DNA of 64,000 nucleotides. Source: Rhodoferax bucti (GTDB lineage Bacteria > Pseudomonadota > Gammaproteobacteria > Burkholderiales > Burkholderiaceae_C). The stretch covers positions 62,001-126,000 of the forward strand of contig NZ_VAHD01000001.1 in NCBI RefSeq assembly GCF_005876985.1, read 5' to 3'. The position numbers and the translations under genes are program-made. Numbering within the stretch: the first letter of the stretch is position 1; every line of letters starts with the position of its first letter. Positions 10,479 to 19,494 of this stretch are shown in pieces. Below the pieces are notes generated by a model. That model searched no databases and was not told the DNA's origin. It worked only from the letters and a program-made list of their open reading frames with translations.

Positions 10479-11639
10479 CTATCTTTTCAATAGCAACCCC
10501 ACCATCACACCACCCACCCCCGCCACACACCACATCAGCGCCACGCTGCTGGTGGCGGTCATGGCGCCGCCGGCCACCACCGGGCCGACGACGGCACTGA
10601 GCGAATAGGCCATGGAGAGGCTACTGACGTTCCAGGCCATGTCGGGCGTGGGGGTCTTGGTGGAAGCAATCAGGGCCAAGGTGAGGAAGGCGGTGATCAG
10701 CCCGCCCAGCACAAATAGGGTGGCAAACGCCACCGGCACACCGGGTACGCATGCCAACAGCGCAGCCGCCAAAGCGGAGCCCAGCGCGGCCAATGCGCCG
10801 GCGGCGCGCAGGCCCCAGTGGTCGGCCATCCAACCCACGGGGTATTGCAGCAGCAAGCCGCCCAGCCCAAAGGCGGTGAGCAGGCGGGCGATGCTCTCAG
10901 CATCAAAACCCCTGTCCCCCGCGAACACCGCAAACAAGCCGGCCAGCGCCGACTCCAGCATGCCGCCACACAGCGCAATCAGCAGCCCTTGTTGGAAGAT
11001 GCGGTGCGGCCACGCCGCGCGGGCAGACTGCGCCCAGCTGCGGGCGTGGTGTGCGTCATCCACCGGCGGGGTGCGCGCCAGGCCAAGAGGCACCAGTGCC
11101 GACACGGTAAAGCCAACACCCACCCACAGAATGGTGTGGCCCTGCACACCCACCCAGGCGGCAATGGCCGGGGCCACCACAGGCGCAGCGGCAATCAGCG
11201 TTTCATGAAAACCCACCAGGCGCCCGCGCGCGTGGGCGGGGGCTATGTTGTAGAGCCACGGCTCCAGCCCCACCCAGCGCAGGCCCATGCCCAGCCCGGC
11301 CAGCAGACCGCACAGCAAGTACACCGGCCATGCTGCCACGGCCAGCCCCAACAAAGCCACTACCGAGCAAGCCAGGCCCACCACCACCACGCGGCGTGCG
11401 CCCCAGTGGCGGCTCAACCACGGTGCCAGGCCCAGGCCGGGCATTTGCCCCAGCCACAGCGAGGCGGCAAAAAACCCGAGCTGCGCCGCGCTCAAGCCCT
11501 GCAGGGCCAGCCACACCGGCACCATCACGTACACGATGCCGAACTGCCCGATTTGCCCCAGCGTGGACACCGTGTTAAGCGCGGTGATGGTGCGCCAGTC
11601 GTACACGGGCGATGCGGGGGCGGGGGTCGAGGTCGTCAT
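10479..11639 (-). CDS. MFS transporter, unknown substrate
   Basis: Integral membrane transporter of about 386 aa from ATG 11639 (an in-frame TTG at 11657 would add six residues). About 12 hydrophobic segments; MFS-like features include LSRHWGARRVVVVG in the loop 2-3 position and the repeated WMADHWGLRAAGALAALG segment near residue 270. Lies 32 bp downstream of a LacI-type regulator on the same strand, so the two probably form an operon and the regulator's ligand may be the transported sugar. Substrate cannot be read from sequence. Confidence 0.8.
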   Translation of the reverse strand: MTTSTPAPASPVYDWRTITALNTVSTLGQIGQFGIVYVMVPVWLALQGLSAAQLGFFAASLWLGQMPGLGLAPWLSRHWGARRVVVVGLACSVVALLGLAVAAWPVYLLCGLLAGLGMGLRWVGLEPWLYNIAPAHARGRLVGFHETLIAAAPVVAPAIAAWVGVQGHTILWVGVGFTVSALVPLGLARTPPVDDAHHARSWAQSARAAWPHRIFQQGLLIALCGGMLESALAGLFAVFAGDRGFDAESIARLLTAFGLGGLLLQYPVGWMADHWGLRAAGALAALGSALAAALLACVPGVPVAFATLFVLGGLITAFLTLALIASTKTPTPDMAWNVSSLSMAYSLSAVVGPVVAGGAMTATSSVALMWCVAGVGGVMVGLLLKR

Positions 11640-11671
11640 GCGGGGTTGCGTTGCCAAAAACAGCGCGCAGT

Positions 11672-12772
11672 CTAAATGCCGGGCCGGGCCACATCTGCGG
11701 GCAGGTTAAACGGGGTGATGACCTCCACATTGGACGGCCGCACCGCCTGCGCCCCTTTACGTGCTTCTTCTCGTGCTTCTTCTCGTGCCTCTTGCGGTAC
11801 GCCTCGCGCGGCCCCTTGTGCCTGCATGAAGTGCCAGCACGCCCTTTGCAGGTCGTGCTGCAAGTCGTGGTGCAGCACAGCGCTCAGGCGACCGGCGCGC
11901 AGGAGGGCAAGGTTGTCGTCATCCAGATCGTGGCCGATGAAGGGGTGGCAGGCCCGCTGTGCCTGGTCAAACGCCGCAAGAATGGCCGCATTCGCCCCTC
12001 CTACCGAATACACCGCCGCCACTTCGGGCTGCTCACGCAGCAAACGCCCCACGGCGGCTACCGTGGGTGCGTACAGGCCCAGCCCGGTGTCCAGCACGTG
12101 TACCGTGCAGGCCGGTAGGTGCTGTGCCATGGCCTGCACAAAGGCGTGGATGCGCTCGTCCTCCCCCTGAAAGCGCTGGCCGCTGCTGGACACCAGTACA
12201 TCCACCGCCTGCCCCGGCGCCTGCGGGCCCAGCCACTGCGCCATGAGGTAGGCGGCGGTTTGGCCCGCGCAGCGGTTGTCCAAGCCTACATAGGGATGGA
12301 GGTGGGCCGTTTTGACATCGGTAGCCAGGGTCACCACCGGAATGCCGCGCGCCTGCAGCCGGTCTACCGCCTCGGCCACGGCGGGCACATCGGGCGCCTT
12401 GAGCAGCACGCCATGGCTACCCCGGCGGGCAATGGCATCCAGCACGGCCACCAGCTCGGGCACGGGCAGGGTCTCGGCCAAGTGGTCCCGCGCGCGGAAC
12501 ACGGCCGGTTGGCTGCGCTGCATGGCCACGCCCAGCGCGTCGCGCACGATGCGGGTGAAGCGGGTGGGTGCCTCCATGACCAAGTCGATCAACAAGCGCC
12601 GCCCGCGCAAGCCCACTTGCTGCTGCTGGCGCCGCAGCTCGGCCTGCGCCTGCTCCACCCGGCGGCGGGTGCTGGCCCGCACGCCGGGGCGCTGGTGCAC
12701 CACGCGATCCACCGTGGCCAGGCTCAGGCCGGCTTGCAGGGCGACTTCTTTGATGGGGAATTCATGGGCCAT
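11672..12772 (-). CDS. LacI-family transcriptional regulator
   Basis: 366 aa from ATG 12772 (AAGGA upstream); the open frame extends 29 codons further, but the HTH begins right after this ATG. HTH: FPIKEVALQAGLSLATVDRV followed by VHQRPGV, a typical LacI head. The C-terminal periplasmic-binding-like domain contains TLATDVKTAHLHPYVGLDNR and SVGGANAAILAAF, of the sugar-responsive kind. The C-terminus carries a charged tandem repeat (EAREEAREEARK) from a 12-bp DNA repeat at 11761-11796. Divergent from the dioxygenase-like gene at 12915 and upstream of the MFS gene, both plausible targets. Confidence 0.87.
   Translation of the reverse strand: MAHEFPIKEVALQAGLSLATVDRVVHQRPGVRASTRRRVEQAQAELRRQQQQVGLRGRRLLIDLVMEAPTRFTRIVRDALGVAMQRSQPAVFRARDHLAETLPVPELVAVLDAIARRGSHGVLLKAPDVPAVAEAVDRLQARGIPVVTLATDVKTAHLHPYVGLDNRCAGQTAAYLMAQWLGPQAPGQAVDVLVSSSGQRFQGEDERIHAFVQAMAQHLPACTVHVLDTGLGLYAPTVAAVGRLLREQPEVAAVYSVGGANAAILAAFDQAQRACHPFIGHDLDDDNLALLRAGRLSAVLHHDLQHDLQRACWHFMQAQGAARGVPQEAREEAREEARKGAQAVRPSNVEVITPFNLPADVARPGI
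11761..11796. repeat. Three tandem 12-bp units inside the LacI gene
   Basis: Two identical 12-bp units (GTGCTTCTTCTC on the plus strand) and a third diverged unit, encoding the EARE-type repeat near the C-terminus of the LacI protein. Units are whole codons, so copy-number change would keep the frame. Confidence 0.85.
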
Positions 12773-12914
12773 GGGTGTCCTTGGGGCGAGCCCTGCATTG
12801 TGCTGGCAGTGCTGGAAACTGCGCGGAATTTTTGAGGTGTTTTTGAGGTGTTTGGCCACACGCCGGAGCGCCTCGCTTTTCTACACTGCCCCACAGAAAT
12901 CACTCGGAGACACC

Positions 12915-14117
12915 ATGCACACCCCCACCTCACCGACCTCCCCCCACACCGCGCCTGCCGACCGCTGGCTGCACGCGCAAGACGCTCACCTGCCCGAGCT
13001 GCAGGCCCTGCTGCAAACCCCCACCACGGTGGCCGACTGCCCGCTGGCTGCCAGCGTGGTGCAAGGCGTGCCGCTGTACGACTGCGCGGCCCTGCGCACC
13101 GCCCTGCAGCAAGACCCGGCACAGCGCGCTGCGGTAATGGCCGAGTGGGCAGCGGTGTGGGAGCACGGGCCGGGCATTGTGGTGCTGCAAGGCGCTGTGG
13201 CCGACCACGCGGTGCTCGACGCCGTCACAGCGCGCTTTTTCGACCTGATTGCGCAGGAGCGCATCAGTGGCAGCGGGGGCGACCACTTTGCCAAACCCGG
13301 CGCGAACGACCGCATCTGGAACGCACTCGAAAAGCTGTGCCTGCTGGACCCTGCCCTCTTCGCCCGCTACTACGCCAATGACATGATCGCCCTGGCCAGC
13401 GAAGCCTGGCTGGGCCCGGCCTACCAGGTCACCTCACAAGTGAACAACGTGCGCCCCGGCGGCGGCGCGCAAACGCCCCACCGCGACTACCACCTGGGCT
13501 TTTGCACCGCCGCGCAGGCCGAGCGCTACCCGGCGCATGTGCACCGCCTCTCGCCCATGCTGACCCTGCAGGGTGCCATAGCGCATGTGGACATGCCGCT
13601 GGAGAGCGGGCCCACGCTCTACCTGCCGCACTCGCAAAAGTACCGCCACGGCTACCTGGTGGCCGACAACGCAGCGTTCAAAGACTACTTTGCCGCACAC
13701 CGGGTGCAGTTGCCACTGCGCAAGGGGGATGCCGTGTTCTTCAACCCCGCGCTGCTGCACGCGGCGGGGGACAACCGCTCGGCCGGCATCCAGCGCATGG
13801 CCAATTTGCTGCAGGTGTCGTCAGCCTTCGGGCGGGCTATGGAGTCGGTGGATCGCGACCGCATGACGCGCGCCCTTTATCCCCACCTGCAAAACCTGCT
13901 GCGCAGCGGCGCGCTGGACACAGCGGGCGCCCACCACGCCATTGCAGCCAGCAGCGAGGGCTACGCCTTCCCCACCAACCTGGACCGCGACCCGCCCCTG
14001 GGCGGCCTGGCCCCCGAGAGCCCACAAGCCTGGGTGCGCTGCGCGCTGCAAGAAGGCTGGAGCCCCGAGCAACTGGGCGCACAGCTGGACGGGCTCGCCC
14101 TCAAGCGCCTGACCTGA
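12915..14117 (+). CDS. Phytanoyl-CoA dioxygenase-like (2-oxoglutarate/Fe(II)) protein
   Basis: 400 aa from ATG 12915 (CGGAGA upstream); the frame is open much further upstream, but that stretch overlaps the divergent LacI gene. A likely non-heme iron site is visible: TPHRDYHLGF (HxD, about residue 190) and the distal His in LLHAAGDN near 280, with an Arg (SAGIQR) shortly after for 2-oxoglutarate binding. This matches the phytanoyl-CoA dioxygenase superfamily. The substrate is unknown. The divergent LacI/MFS pair suggests a sugar-like or osmolyte compound. A bidirectional terminator follows. Confidence 0.72.
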   Translation: MHTPTSPTSPHTAPADRWLHAQDAHLPELQALLQTPTTVADCPLAASVVQGVPLYDCAALRTALQQDPAQRAAVMAEWAAVWEHGPGIVVLQGAVADHAVLDAVTARFFDLIAQERISGSGGDHFAKPGANDRIWNALEKLCLLDPALFARYYANDMIALASEAWLGPAYQVTSQVNNVRPGGGAQTPHRDYHLGFCTAAQAERYPAHVHRLSPMLTLQGAIAHVDMPLESGPTLYLPHSQKYRHGYLVADNAAFKDYFAAHRVQLPLRKGDAVFFNPALLHAAGDNRSAGIQRMANLLQVSSAFGRAMESVDRDRMTRALYPHLQNLLRSGALDTAGAHHAIAASSEGYAFPTNLDRDPPLGGLAPESPQAWVRCALQEGWSPEQLGAQLDGLALKRLT

Positions 14118-14157
14118 GCGCTCCCCGCCTGCACCGGCGGGAGCCACCAACAAAAAG

Positions 14158-14174
14158 ACCGGCTTGAAGCCGGT
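14158..14174. terminator. Bidirectional hairpin between convergent genes
   Basis: ACCGGCTT and its complement separated by one base. On the minus strand it is followed by CTTTTTG, which suits the end of the iol operon. On the plus strand ATTTTG follows, a weaker terminator for the dioxygenase gene. Confidence 0.65.
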
Positions 14175-14179
14175 ATTTT

Positions 14180-14236
14180 GCTATGGTTTTAGTAGCTGCT
14201 AGCGCACATTCCGTGTGCGCTAGAGGCCACTTTGAT
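14180..14236 (+). repeat. 57-nt palindromic element, copy A (intergenic)
   Basis: Matches GCTAT-N7-(A/G)TAGCTGCT-N-GCGC-N11-GCGCTAGAGGCC-N3-TTTGAT. Lies between the dioxygenase gene and iolA. Its plus frame from GCT is open: AMVLVAASAHSVCARGHFD. See the finding on the family. Confidence 0.85.
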
Positions 14237-14243
14237 TCTTCAA

Positions 14244-15770
14244 TTACTTGGCAGTGGGCATCACAAACTCGGCGCCCTTGCCAATGCTCTCGGGCCAGCG
14301 CTGCATGATGGATTTTTGCTTGGTGTAGAAGCGCAAGCCCTCTTCGCCGTAGGCGTGCATGTCGCCAAACAGGCTCTTCTTCCAGCCACCAAAGCCGTGC
14401 CAGGCCATGGGCACCGGAATCGGCACGTTGATGCCCACCATGCCCACTTGCACGCGGCGGCTGAATTCGCGCGCCACGTTACCGTCGCGGGTGAAGCAGG
14501 CCACGCCATTGCCGAACTCGTGGTCGTTGATCAGCTGCAGCGCCTTGGCAAAGTCGGGCACGCGCACGCAGGCGAGCACGGGGCCGAAGATTTCTTCCTT
14601 GTAGATGCGCATCTCGGGGGTCACGTGGTCAAACAGCGTGCCGCCCAGCCAGAAGCCGCCAGACGTGTCAGTTCCGCAGCCTTCGCCCGCCTGCTTGCCA
14701 TCAAAGCCACGGCCATCGGCCAGCAACTTGGCGCCTTCTTGCACACCCAGGTCGATGTAGCCGCTGATGCGCTTGTGCGCGGCCTGGGTGACGATGGGGC
14801 CCATCTCAGCCGCGAGGTTGGTGCCGTTGAGCACCTTGAGCGTTTTGGTGCGCTCCAGCAATTTGGGGATGACCTTGTCGGCCACATCACCCACCAGCAC
14901 CGCCACACTAATGGCCATGCAACGCTCGCCAGCAGAGCCGTAGCCCGCGCCGATAAGGGCGTCCACCACTTGGTCTACGTCCGCGTCGGGCATGACCACC
15001 ATGTGGTTCTTGGCGCCGCCCAGGGCCTGCACGCGCTTGCCGTGGTGGGCACCGGTTTCATAGATGTAGTTGGCAATGGGCGTGGAGCCCACAAAGCTCA
15101 CGGCCTTCACATCGGGATGCACCAGCAGTGCGTCCACCGCTTCCTTGTCGCCCTGCACCACGTTGAACACGCCATCGGGCAAGCCGGCTTTTTTCAGCAG
15201 GTCGGCAATGAACAGGCTGGGGGACGGGTCGATCGGGCTGGGCTTGAGCACGAAGGTGTTGCCTGCAGCAATGGCCACGGGGAACATCCAAGCGGGCACC
15301 ATCACGGGGAAGTTGAAAGGCGTAATGCCGGCCACCACACCCAAAGGCTGGCGCAGGGTCCAGTTGTCGATACCGGTGGACACCTGGTCGGTGAAGTCGC
15401 CCTTGAGCAGCTGCGGAATGCCGCAGGCGAACTCGACGATGTCGATGCCGCGGGACACCTCGCCCTGCGCATCGGTGAACACCTTGCCGTGCTCGGCGGT
15501 GATCATGCGGGCCAACTCGTCCTTGTGCTCGTTGAGCAGCTGCAAGAAGTTGAACATGATGCGCGCACGGCGGATGGGGGGCGTGTCAGCCCACTTGGGG
15601 AACGCCGCTTGCGCAGCGGCCACCGCCGCATCCACCTCGGCCACGTTGGCCAAAGCCACGGAGCCGGTAACTTGACCGGTGGCGGGGTTGGTCACCGGCT
15701 GGCTGCGGCCGGAAGTACCGGCCGTGTGGGCACCGGCGATGTAGTGGGCGATATTGGTAACTTGGGACAT
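14244..15770 (-). CDS. iolA: Methylmalonate-semialdehyde dehydrogenase (CoA-acylating), IolA/MmsA
   Basis: Last step of inositol degradation: malonate semialdehyde to acetyl-CoA and CO2 with NAD and CoA; also used in valine degradation. 508 aa. Aldehyde dehydrogenase fold with [12 protein letters not shown] near residue 150, FVLKPSP near 178, [16 protein letters not shown] near 230, and the catalytic Cys in [11 protein letters not shown] near 285. The Glu general base of other ALDHs is replaced by Asn ([14 protein letters not shown] near 258), as is typical of the MmsA family. Last gene of the minus-strand iol operon, 25 nt after iolB. Confidence 0.92.
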   Translation of the reverse strand: MSQVTNIAHYIAGAHTAGTSGRSQPVTNPATGQVTGSVALANVAEVDAAVAAAQAAFPKWADTPPIRRARIMFNFLQLLNEHKDELARMITAEHGKVFTDAQGEVSRGIDIVEFACGIPQLLKGDFTDQVSTGIDNWTLRQPLGVVAGITPFNFPVMVPAWMFPVAIAAGNTFVLKPSPIDPSPSLFIADLLKKAGLPDGVFNVVQGDKEAVDALLVHPDVKAVSFVGSTPIANYIYETGAHHGKRVQALGGAKNHMVVMPDADVDQVVDALIGAGYGSAGERCMAISVAVLVGDVADKVIPKLLERTKTLKVLNGTNLAAEMGPIVTQAAHKRISGYIDLGVQEGAKLLADGRGFDGKQAGEGCGTDTSGGFWLGGTLFDHVTPEMRIYKEEIFGPVLACVRVPDFAKALQLINDHEFGNGVACFTRDGNVAREFSRRVQVGMVGINVPIPVPMAWHGFGGWKKSLFGDMHAYGEEGLRFYTKQKSIMQRWPESIGKGAEFVMPTAK

Positions 15771-15795
15771 GGAATGTGTTTCTTAAAAAAGAGAT

Positions 15796-16614
15796 TCAGG
15801 TGCTGGCAGCGGGCGCCAGCATCCACTCGTGGGCCGGGTCGTTTTTGAAGACCCAGAAGCGGTTGGGGCCCGCCATCACGTTGAGGTAGTAAGAGTCGTA
15901 GCCATGCGGCGCCACCACCGGGTGGTAGCCCTTGGGCACCATGACCACGTCGTGGTTTTCTACCGCGCAGGCTTCGTCGATGCTGCGGTCGTCGGTGTAG
16001 ATGCGCTGGAAGGCAAAGCCCTGCGGCGGGTTGAGGCGGTGGTAGTAGGTTTCTTCCAGCAGCGTCTCGACCGGTGGCTGCTCCACATCGTGTTTGTGGG
16101 GCGGGTAGCTGCTGCTGTGGCTGGCCGGCGTCATCACTTCCACCACCAGCAAGTGGGCGGCGGTGGGGTCGTCGTGCGGCAGGATGTCGCACACATAGCG
16201 GGTGTTGGTGCCCTTGCCACGCACGCTGCGGCGCATGCTGGCGGGGTCGATCACGCGCACGGCGCGCACTTTGTCGTCGCACGGTGCGGTGCACAAAGCC
16301 ACTTCGGCATTGCGCACGGCACGCACGGTGACCTCTTTGCCGGAGGGCACGTACACGGCAGCGGGCGACTTGTCGTCAAACACATTGTCGCGGGTGCCCA
16401 GGTTGGCAAAAGTGGTGCCGTCGATGGTGATGTCTACCGAGCCCACCAGCACCACCACGCACAATTCACGTGCGCCGGTAGCTATGGTTTCTGTAGCACC
16501 AGCCTCCAGGCGCACCGCCCGGAAGCCCACATGCGTCCACCCGGCACGCTCGGGGGTGACGTTGACAATTTCGCGGCCCGCGGGGGCAGCTTTGGCGAGT
16601 AAGGGGCTGACCAT
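15796..16614 (-). CDS. iolB: 5-deoxy-glucuronate isomerase IolB
   Basis: Converts 5-deoxy-glucuronate to 5-dehydro-2-deoxy-D-gluconate in the inositol pathway. 272 aa, bicupin. Metal-site segment YPPHKHDVEQPPVETLLEE (residues about 165-183) with the HxHD...E pattern, followed by QRIYTDDRSIDE and PKGYHPVVAPHGYDSYYLN near 235. Start at ATG 16614, 18 nt after the iolE stop. No anomalies. Confidence 0.93.
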   Translation of the reverse strand: MVSPLLAKAAPAGREIVNVTPERAGWTHVGFRAVRLEAGATETIATGARELCVVVLVGSVDITIDGTTFANLGTRDNVFDDKSPAAVYVPSGKEVTVRAVRNAEVALCTAPCDDKVRAVRVIDPASMRRSVRGKGTNTRYVCDILPHDDPTAAHLLVVEVMTPASHSSSYPPHKHDVEQPPVETLLEETYYHRLNPPQGFAFQRIYTDDRSIDEACAVENHDVVMVPKGYHPVVAPHGYDSYYLNVMAGPNRFWVFKNDPAHEWMLAPAAST

Positions 16615-16632
16615 GGCGGTGTCCTCGGACGA

Positions 16633-17559
16633 TCAGGCCAGGCTCTTGACCAGGCCGCTCAGGGTCTCAAAACCCTTCTTGGCGTACTGGTAGCTCGGGG
16701 CCACGGCGGGGTCTTGCTCGGCCTCGACCACCAACCAGCCTTCGTAACCAGCTTCGCGCAGCACCTTGAGGGCGGCCGCGTAGTTGATGCTGCCGTCACC
16801 GGGCACGGTGAAAGTGCCGTTGATCACGCCATTCAAAAAGCTCCAGCCGTCGTTGCGCGCCTGGGCAATCACCGGGGTGCGCACATCCTTGCAGTGCACG
16901 TGCACCACGCGCTTGACGTGTTTCTTGAGCAACTCCACCGGGTCGGCAGCGCCACCAAAGTAAGCGTGGCCGGTGTCAAACAGCAGGAACACCTTGGCGG
17001 GGTCGGTCAAGGCCATGAGCTTGTCCACATCGGCGGGGGACTCTACATATGCACCCATGTGGTGGTGGTAGGCCAGCTTGATGCCGTAGGTCTTGAGCAG
17101 GTGCTCGCCAAAGGCGTTCAGGCGCTCGGCGTAGCCGTGCCACAGCGCTTCGCTGGCGAACTTGGGGCGCTTGCTCACGGGGGTGTCGATCTGGCCTTGC
17201 ACGGTGCCTGCGCACTCGCCATAGACCACCACCTTCACGCCGTTGTACTGCAGCTTGCTCATGTGGGCTTTGCAGCTTTCAATTTCGGCAGCTACCGCGT
17301 CGGCATTGCTTTGGCCGGGCTTCACTTCGGCCAAAAAGCCGGAGTACCAACCGGACACGCAGGCCAGGCCGAACTCGTCCAACTTGGCCTTGAGGCCGGG
17401 GCCGTCTTTGGGGAATTTGTTGCCCAGCTCAAAGCCTTCGTAGCCGATTTCTTTGCCTTCTTTCAGCGCGGTTTCCAGCGGTGTTTCGCCGCCCAGGGAA
17501 GGCAGGTCGTCGTTCATCCAGGACAGGGGGTTGATACCAATACGGACATTCCAGGTCAT
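16633..17559 (-). CDS. iolE: Myo-inosose-2 dehydratase IolE
   Basis: Dehydrates 2-keto-myo-inositol to the diketone used by IolD. 308 aa, xylose-isomerase-like TIM barrel (AP endonuclease 2 superfamily). Begins VRIGINPLSWMNDDLPSLGG, the usual IolE N-terminus. Metal-site region: GECAGTVQG near 113, AYHHHMGAYV near 165, LFDTGHAYFGG near 193, VHVHCKDVR near 218 and LVVEAEQDPAV near 284. Fourth gene of the operon, 45 nt after iolD. Confidence 0.93.
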   Translation of the reverse strand: MTWNVRIGINPLSWMNDDLPSLGGETPLETALKEGKEIGYEGFELGNKFPKDGPGLKAKLDEFGLACVSGWYSGFLAEVKPGQSNADAVAAEIESCKAHMSKLQYNGVKVVVYGECAGTVQGQIDTPVSKRPKFASEALWHGYAERLNAFGEHLLKTYGIKLAYHHHMGAYVESPADVDKLMALTDPAKVFLLFDTGHAYFGGAADPVELLKKHVKRVVHVHCKDVRTPVIAQARNDGWSFLNGVINGTFTVPGDGSINYAAALKVLREAGYEGWLVVEAEQDPAVAPSYQYAKKGFETLSGLVKSLA

Positions 17560-17604
17560 GTGAGTGCTCTCAGAAAAATAGGGGGGAATACAAAGAAAAC
17601 AGGT

Positions 17605-19473
17605 TCAAACACGTTGCAGGGTCTGGGCCTTGACGTAGTTGGCGTGGGCCTCATTCACCTCGGTGCGGGTGGACACCTCGGGAATGGCCACCTCCCACCA
17701 GCAACCACCATCGGTGATGCGGTGGTGGGTGGTGTCGATCACGATCACCTGGGTGCGCTTGGCCTTGCGGGCTTTGACCATGGCCGTTTTCAGCTCAGCC
17801 ACGTCTTTGACGTGCACCGCATCGGCACCCATGGCGCGGGCGTGCATCGCAAAATCGATGGTGCTGCGCTCGCCGCCTTCAGGCACGCAGTCGTCCAGCA
17901 TGTTGTTGAAGCCGGGGCTGCCAGTTTTGATCTGCAGGCGCTCGATGCAGCCGTAGCCGCGGTTGTCCAGAATCACCACAATGATCTTCTGGCCCAGCAG
18001 CACAGAGGTCGCCAGCTCGGAGTTGGCCATCATGTACGAGCCATCGCCCACCAGCACGATGGACTCCTGCTCGGGGCGGGCCATCTTGACGCCGAGGCCA
18101 CCGGCCACTTCGTAGCCCATGCAGGAGTAGCCGTACTCCATGTGGTAGTTGCCCGGCAGGCTGGCGCGCCAGAGCTTGTGCAGCTCGGCGGGCAAGGTGC
18201 CGGCGGCGCACAGGGCCACGTCGCGGGTGCCGCTGTCCAAGCCCAGCTCAATGGCTGAGTCGCGCACCGCGCCGATCACTTCGGCGTCGTAAGGCAGCAT
18301 GTCTTTGGGTACGTTGGTGGTCAGCTCGCCAATGCGGACATTCGCCGCAGCGGCTTGCTGCTTGGCGCGTGCCGTCCAGGCGGCATCGGCCGCCCAGCCG
18401 CCCAGGCCGGTTTCCAGCTGGCCCAGGCCGACGCGGGCATCGGCCACCAAGGCGGTACCGCTCCACTTGCCGGCGTCGTAAGGCTGCACGTTCAGGCTCA
18501 GCAACTTAGCTTGCGGGAACAGCGCGTGCGAACCGGTGGTGAAGTCTTGCAGGCGGGTGCCCACGGCGAACACCACATCGGCCTCGCGGGCCATGTCATT
18601 GGCCCATGACACGCCGTCCACACCAATGGCGCCGAGGTTCAGCGGGTGGTCCCAGGGCAGGCTGCTCTTGCCGCCATGCGACTCGACCACCGGCACGCCG
18701 TGTGCATCGGCAAAGGCGCGCAGCTCGGCCCAGGCTTGGCTGTAAAGCACGCCACCACCGGCCACGATGAGCGGGCGCTTGGCGGTACGCAGCAGGGCCA
18801 CGGCATTCGCTAGCTCGCGCGCGTCTGCAGGCGGGCGGCGGAAGCGCAGCACTTCGGGGTTCAAAAAGTCCTCCGGGCAGTCGAAGGCCATGGCCTGCAC
18901 GTCTTGCGGCAGCGAGAGGCAGGCGGGGCCGCAGTTGGCCGGGTCCGTCATCATCTGGATGGCGCGGGGCAGCGCGGTCAAGATGTGCTCGGGGCGGGTC
19001 AGGCGGTCGAAGTAACGGGTCACGGGGCGGAAGCAGTCGCTCGCGCTCACATCGCCCTGGCCGAAACTCTCGATTTGCTGCAGCACCGGATCGGGGCGGC
19101 GGGTGGCGAACACGTCACCCGGCAGCAGCAGCACCGGCAGGCGGTTCACATGGGCGACGGCTGCAGCGGTCACCATGTTGGTAGCGCCGGGGCCGATGCT
19201 GGTGCTCACCGCCATGATGCGCTGGCGGAACTGGGCCTTGGCAAACGCAATGGCAGCGTGCGCCATGGTTTGCTCGTTGTGGGCGCGGTAGGTGGTGAGC
19301 TTGTCACGCTCGGCCACCAGGGCTTCGCCCATGCCGGCCACGTTGCCATGCCCGAAGATGGTGAACACGCCGCCGCAATAGGGCTGGATGCTGCCGTCAT
19401 GCATTTCCACCCGCAAAGCCGCCAGGTGCTTCACGAGGGCTTGCGAAAGAGTGAGTCGTTGGGTTGTCGTCAT
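17605..19473 (-). CDS. iolD: 3D-(3,5/4)-trihydroxycyclohexane-1,2-dione hydrolase IolD
   Basis: Thiamine-diphosphate enzyme that opens the inositol-derived diketone ring to 5-deoxy-glucuronate. 622 aa. N-terminal Pyr-type domain (GGVFTIFGHGNVAGMGEAL near 34-52), middle domain with VVESHGGKSSLPWDHPLNLG near 270, C-terminal PP domain with the ThDP motif GDGSYMMANSELA ending in ILDNRGYGC near 500-530. Lies 21 nt after iolC. Confidence 0.94.
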   Translation of the reverse strand: MTTTQRLTLSQALVKHLAALRVEMHDGSIQPYCGGVFTIFGHGNVAGMGEALVAERDKLTTYRAHNEQTMAHAAIAFAKAQFRQRIMAVSTSIGPGATNMVTAAAVAHVNRLPVLLLPGDVFATRRPDPVLQQIESFGQGDVSASDCFRPVTRYFDRLTRPEHILTALPRAIQMMTDPANCGPACLSLPQDVQAMAFDCPEDFLNPEVLRFRRPPADARELANAVALLRTAKRPLIVAGGGVLYSQAWAELRAFADAHGVPVVESHGGKSSLPWDHPLNLGAIGVDGVSWANDMAREADVVFAVGTRLQDFTTGSHALFPQAKLLSLNVQPYDAGKWSGTALVADARVGLGQLETGLGGWAADAAWTARAKQQAAAANVRIGELTTNVPKDMLPYDAEVIGAVRDSAIELGLDSGTRDVALCAAGTLPAELHKLWRASLPGNYHMEYGYSCMGYEVAGGLGVKMARPEQESIVLVGDGSYMMANSELATSVLLGQKIIVVILDNRGYGCIERLQIKTGSPGFNNMLDDCVPEGGERSTIDFAMHARAMGADAVHVKDVAELKTAMVKARKAKRTQVIVIDTTHHRITDGGCWWEVAIPEVSTRTEVNEAHANYVKAQTLQRV

Positions 19474-19494
19474 GGTCAGTGTTCTACCGGAGTT

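Noticed and set aside
16481..16500. Further copy of the palindromic element in iolB
   Set aside because: Only GCTATGGTTT...GTAGC matches; the right half is absent, and the residues fit the conserved protein, so it is probably chance.
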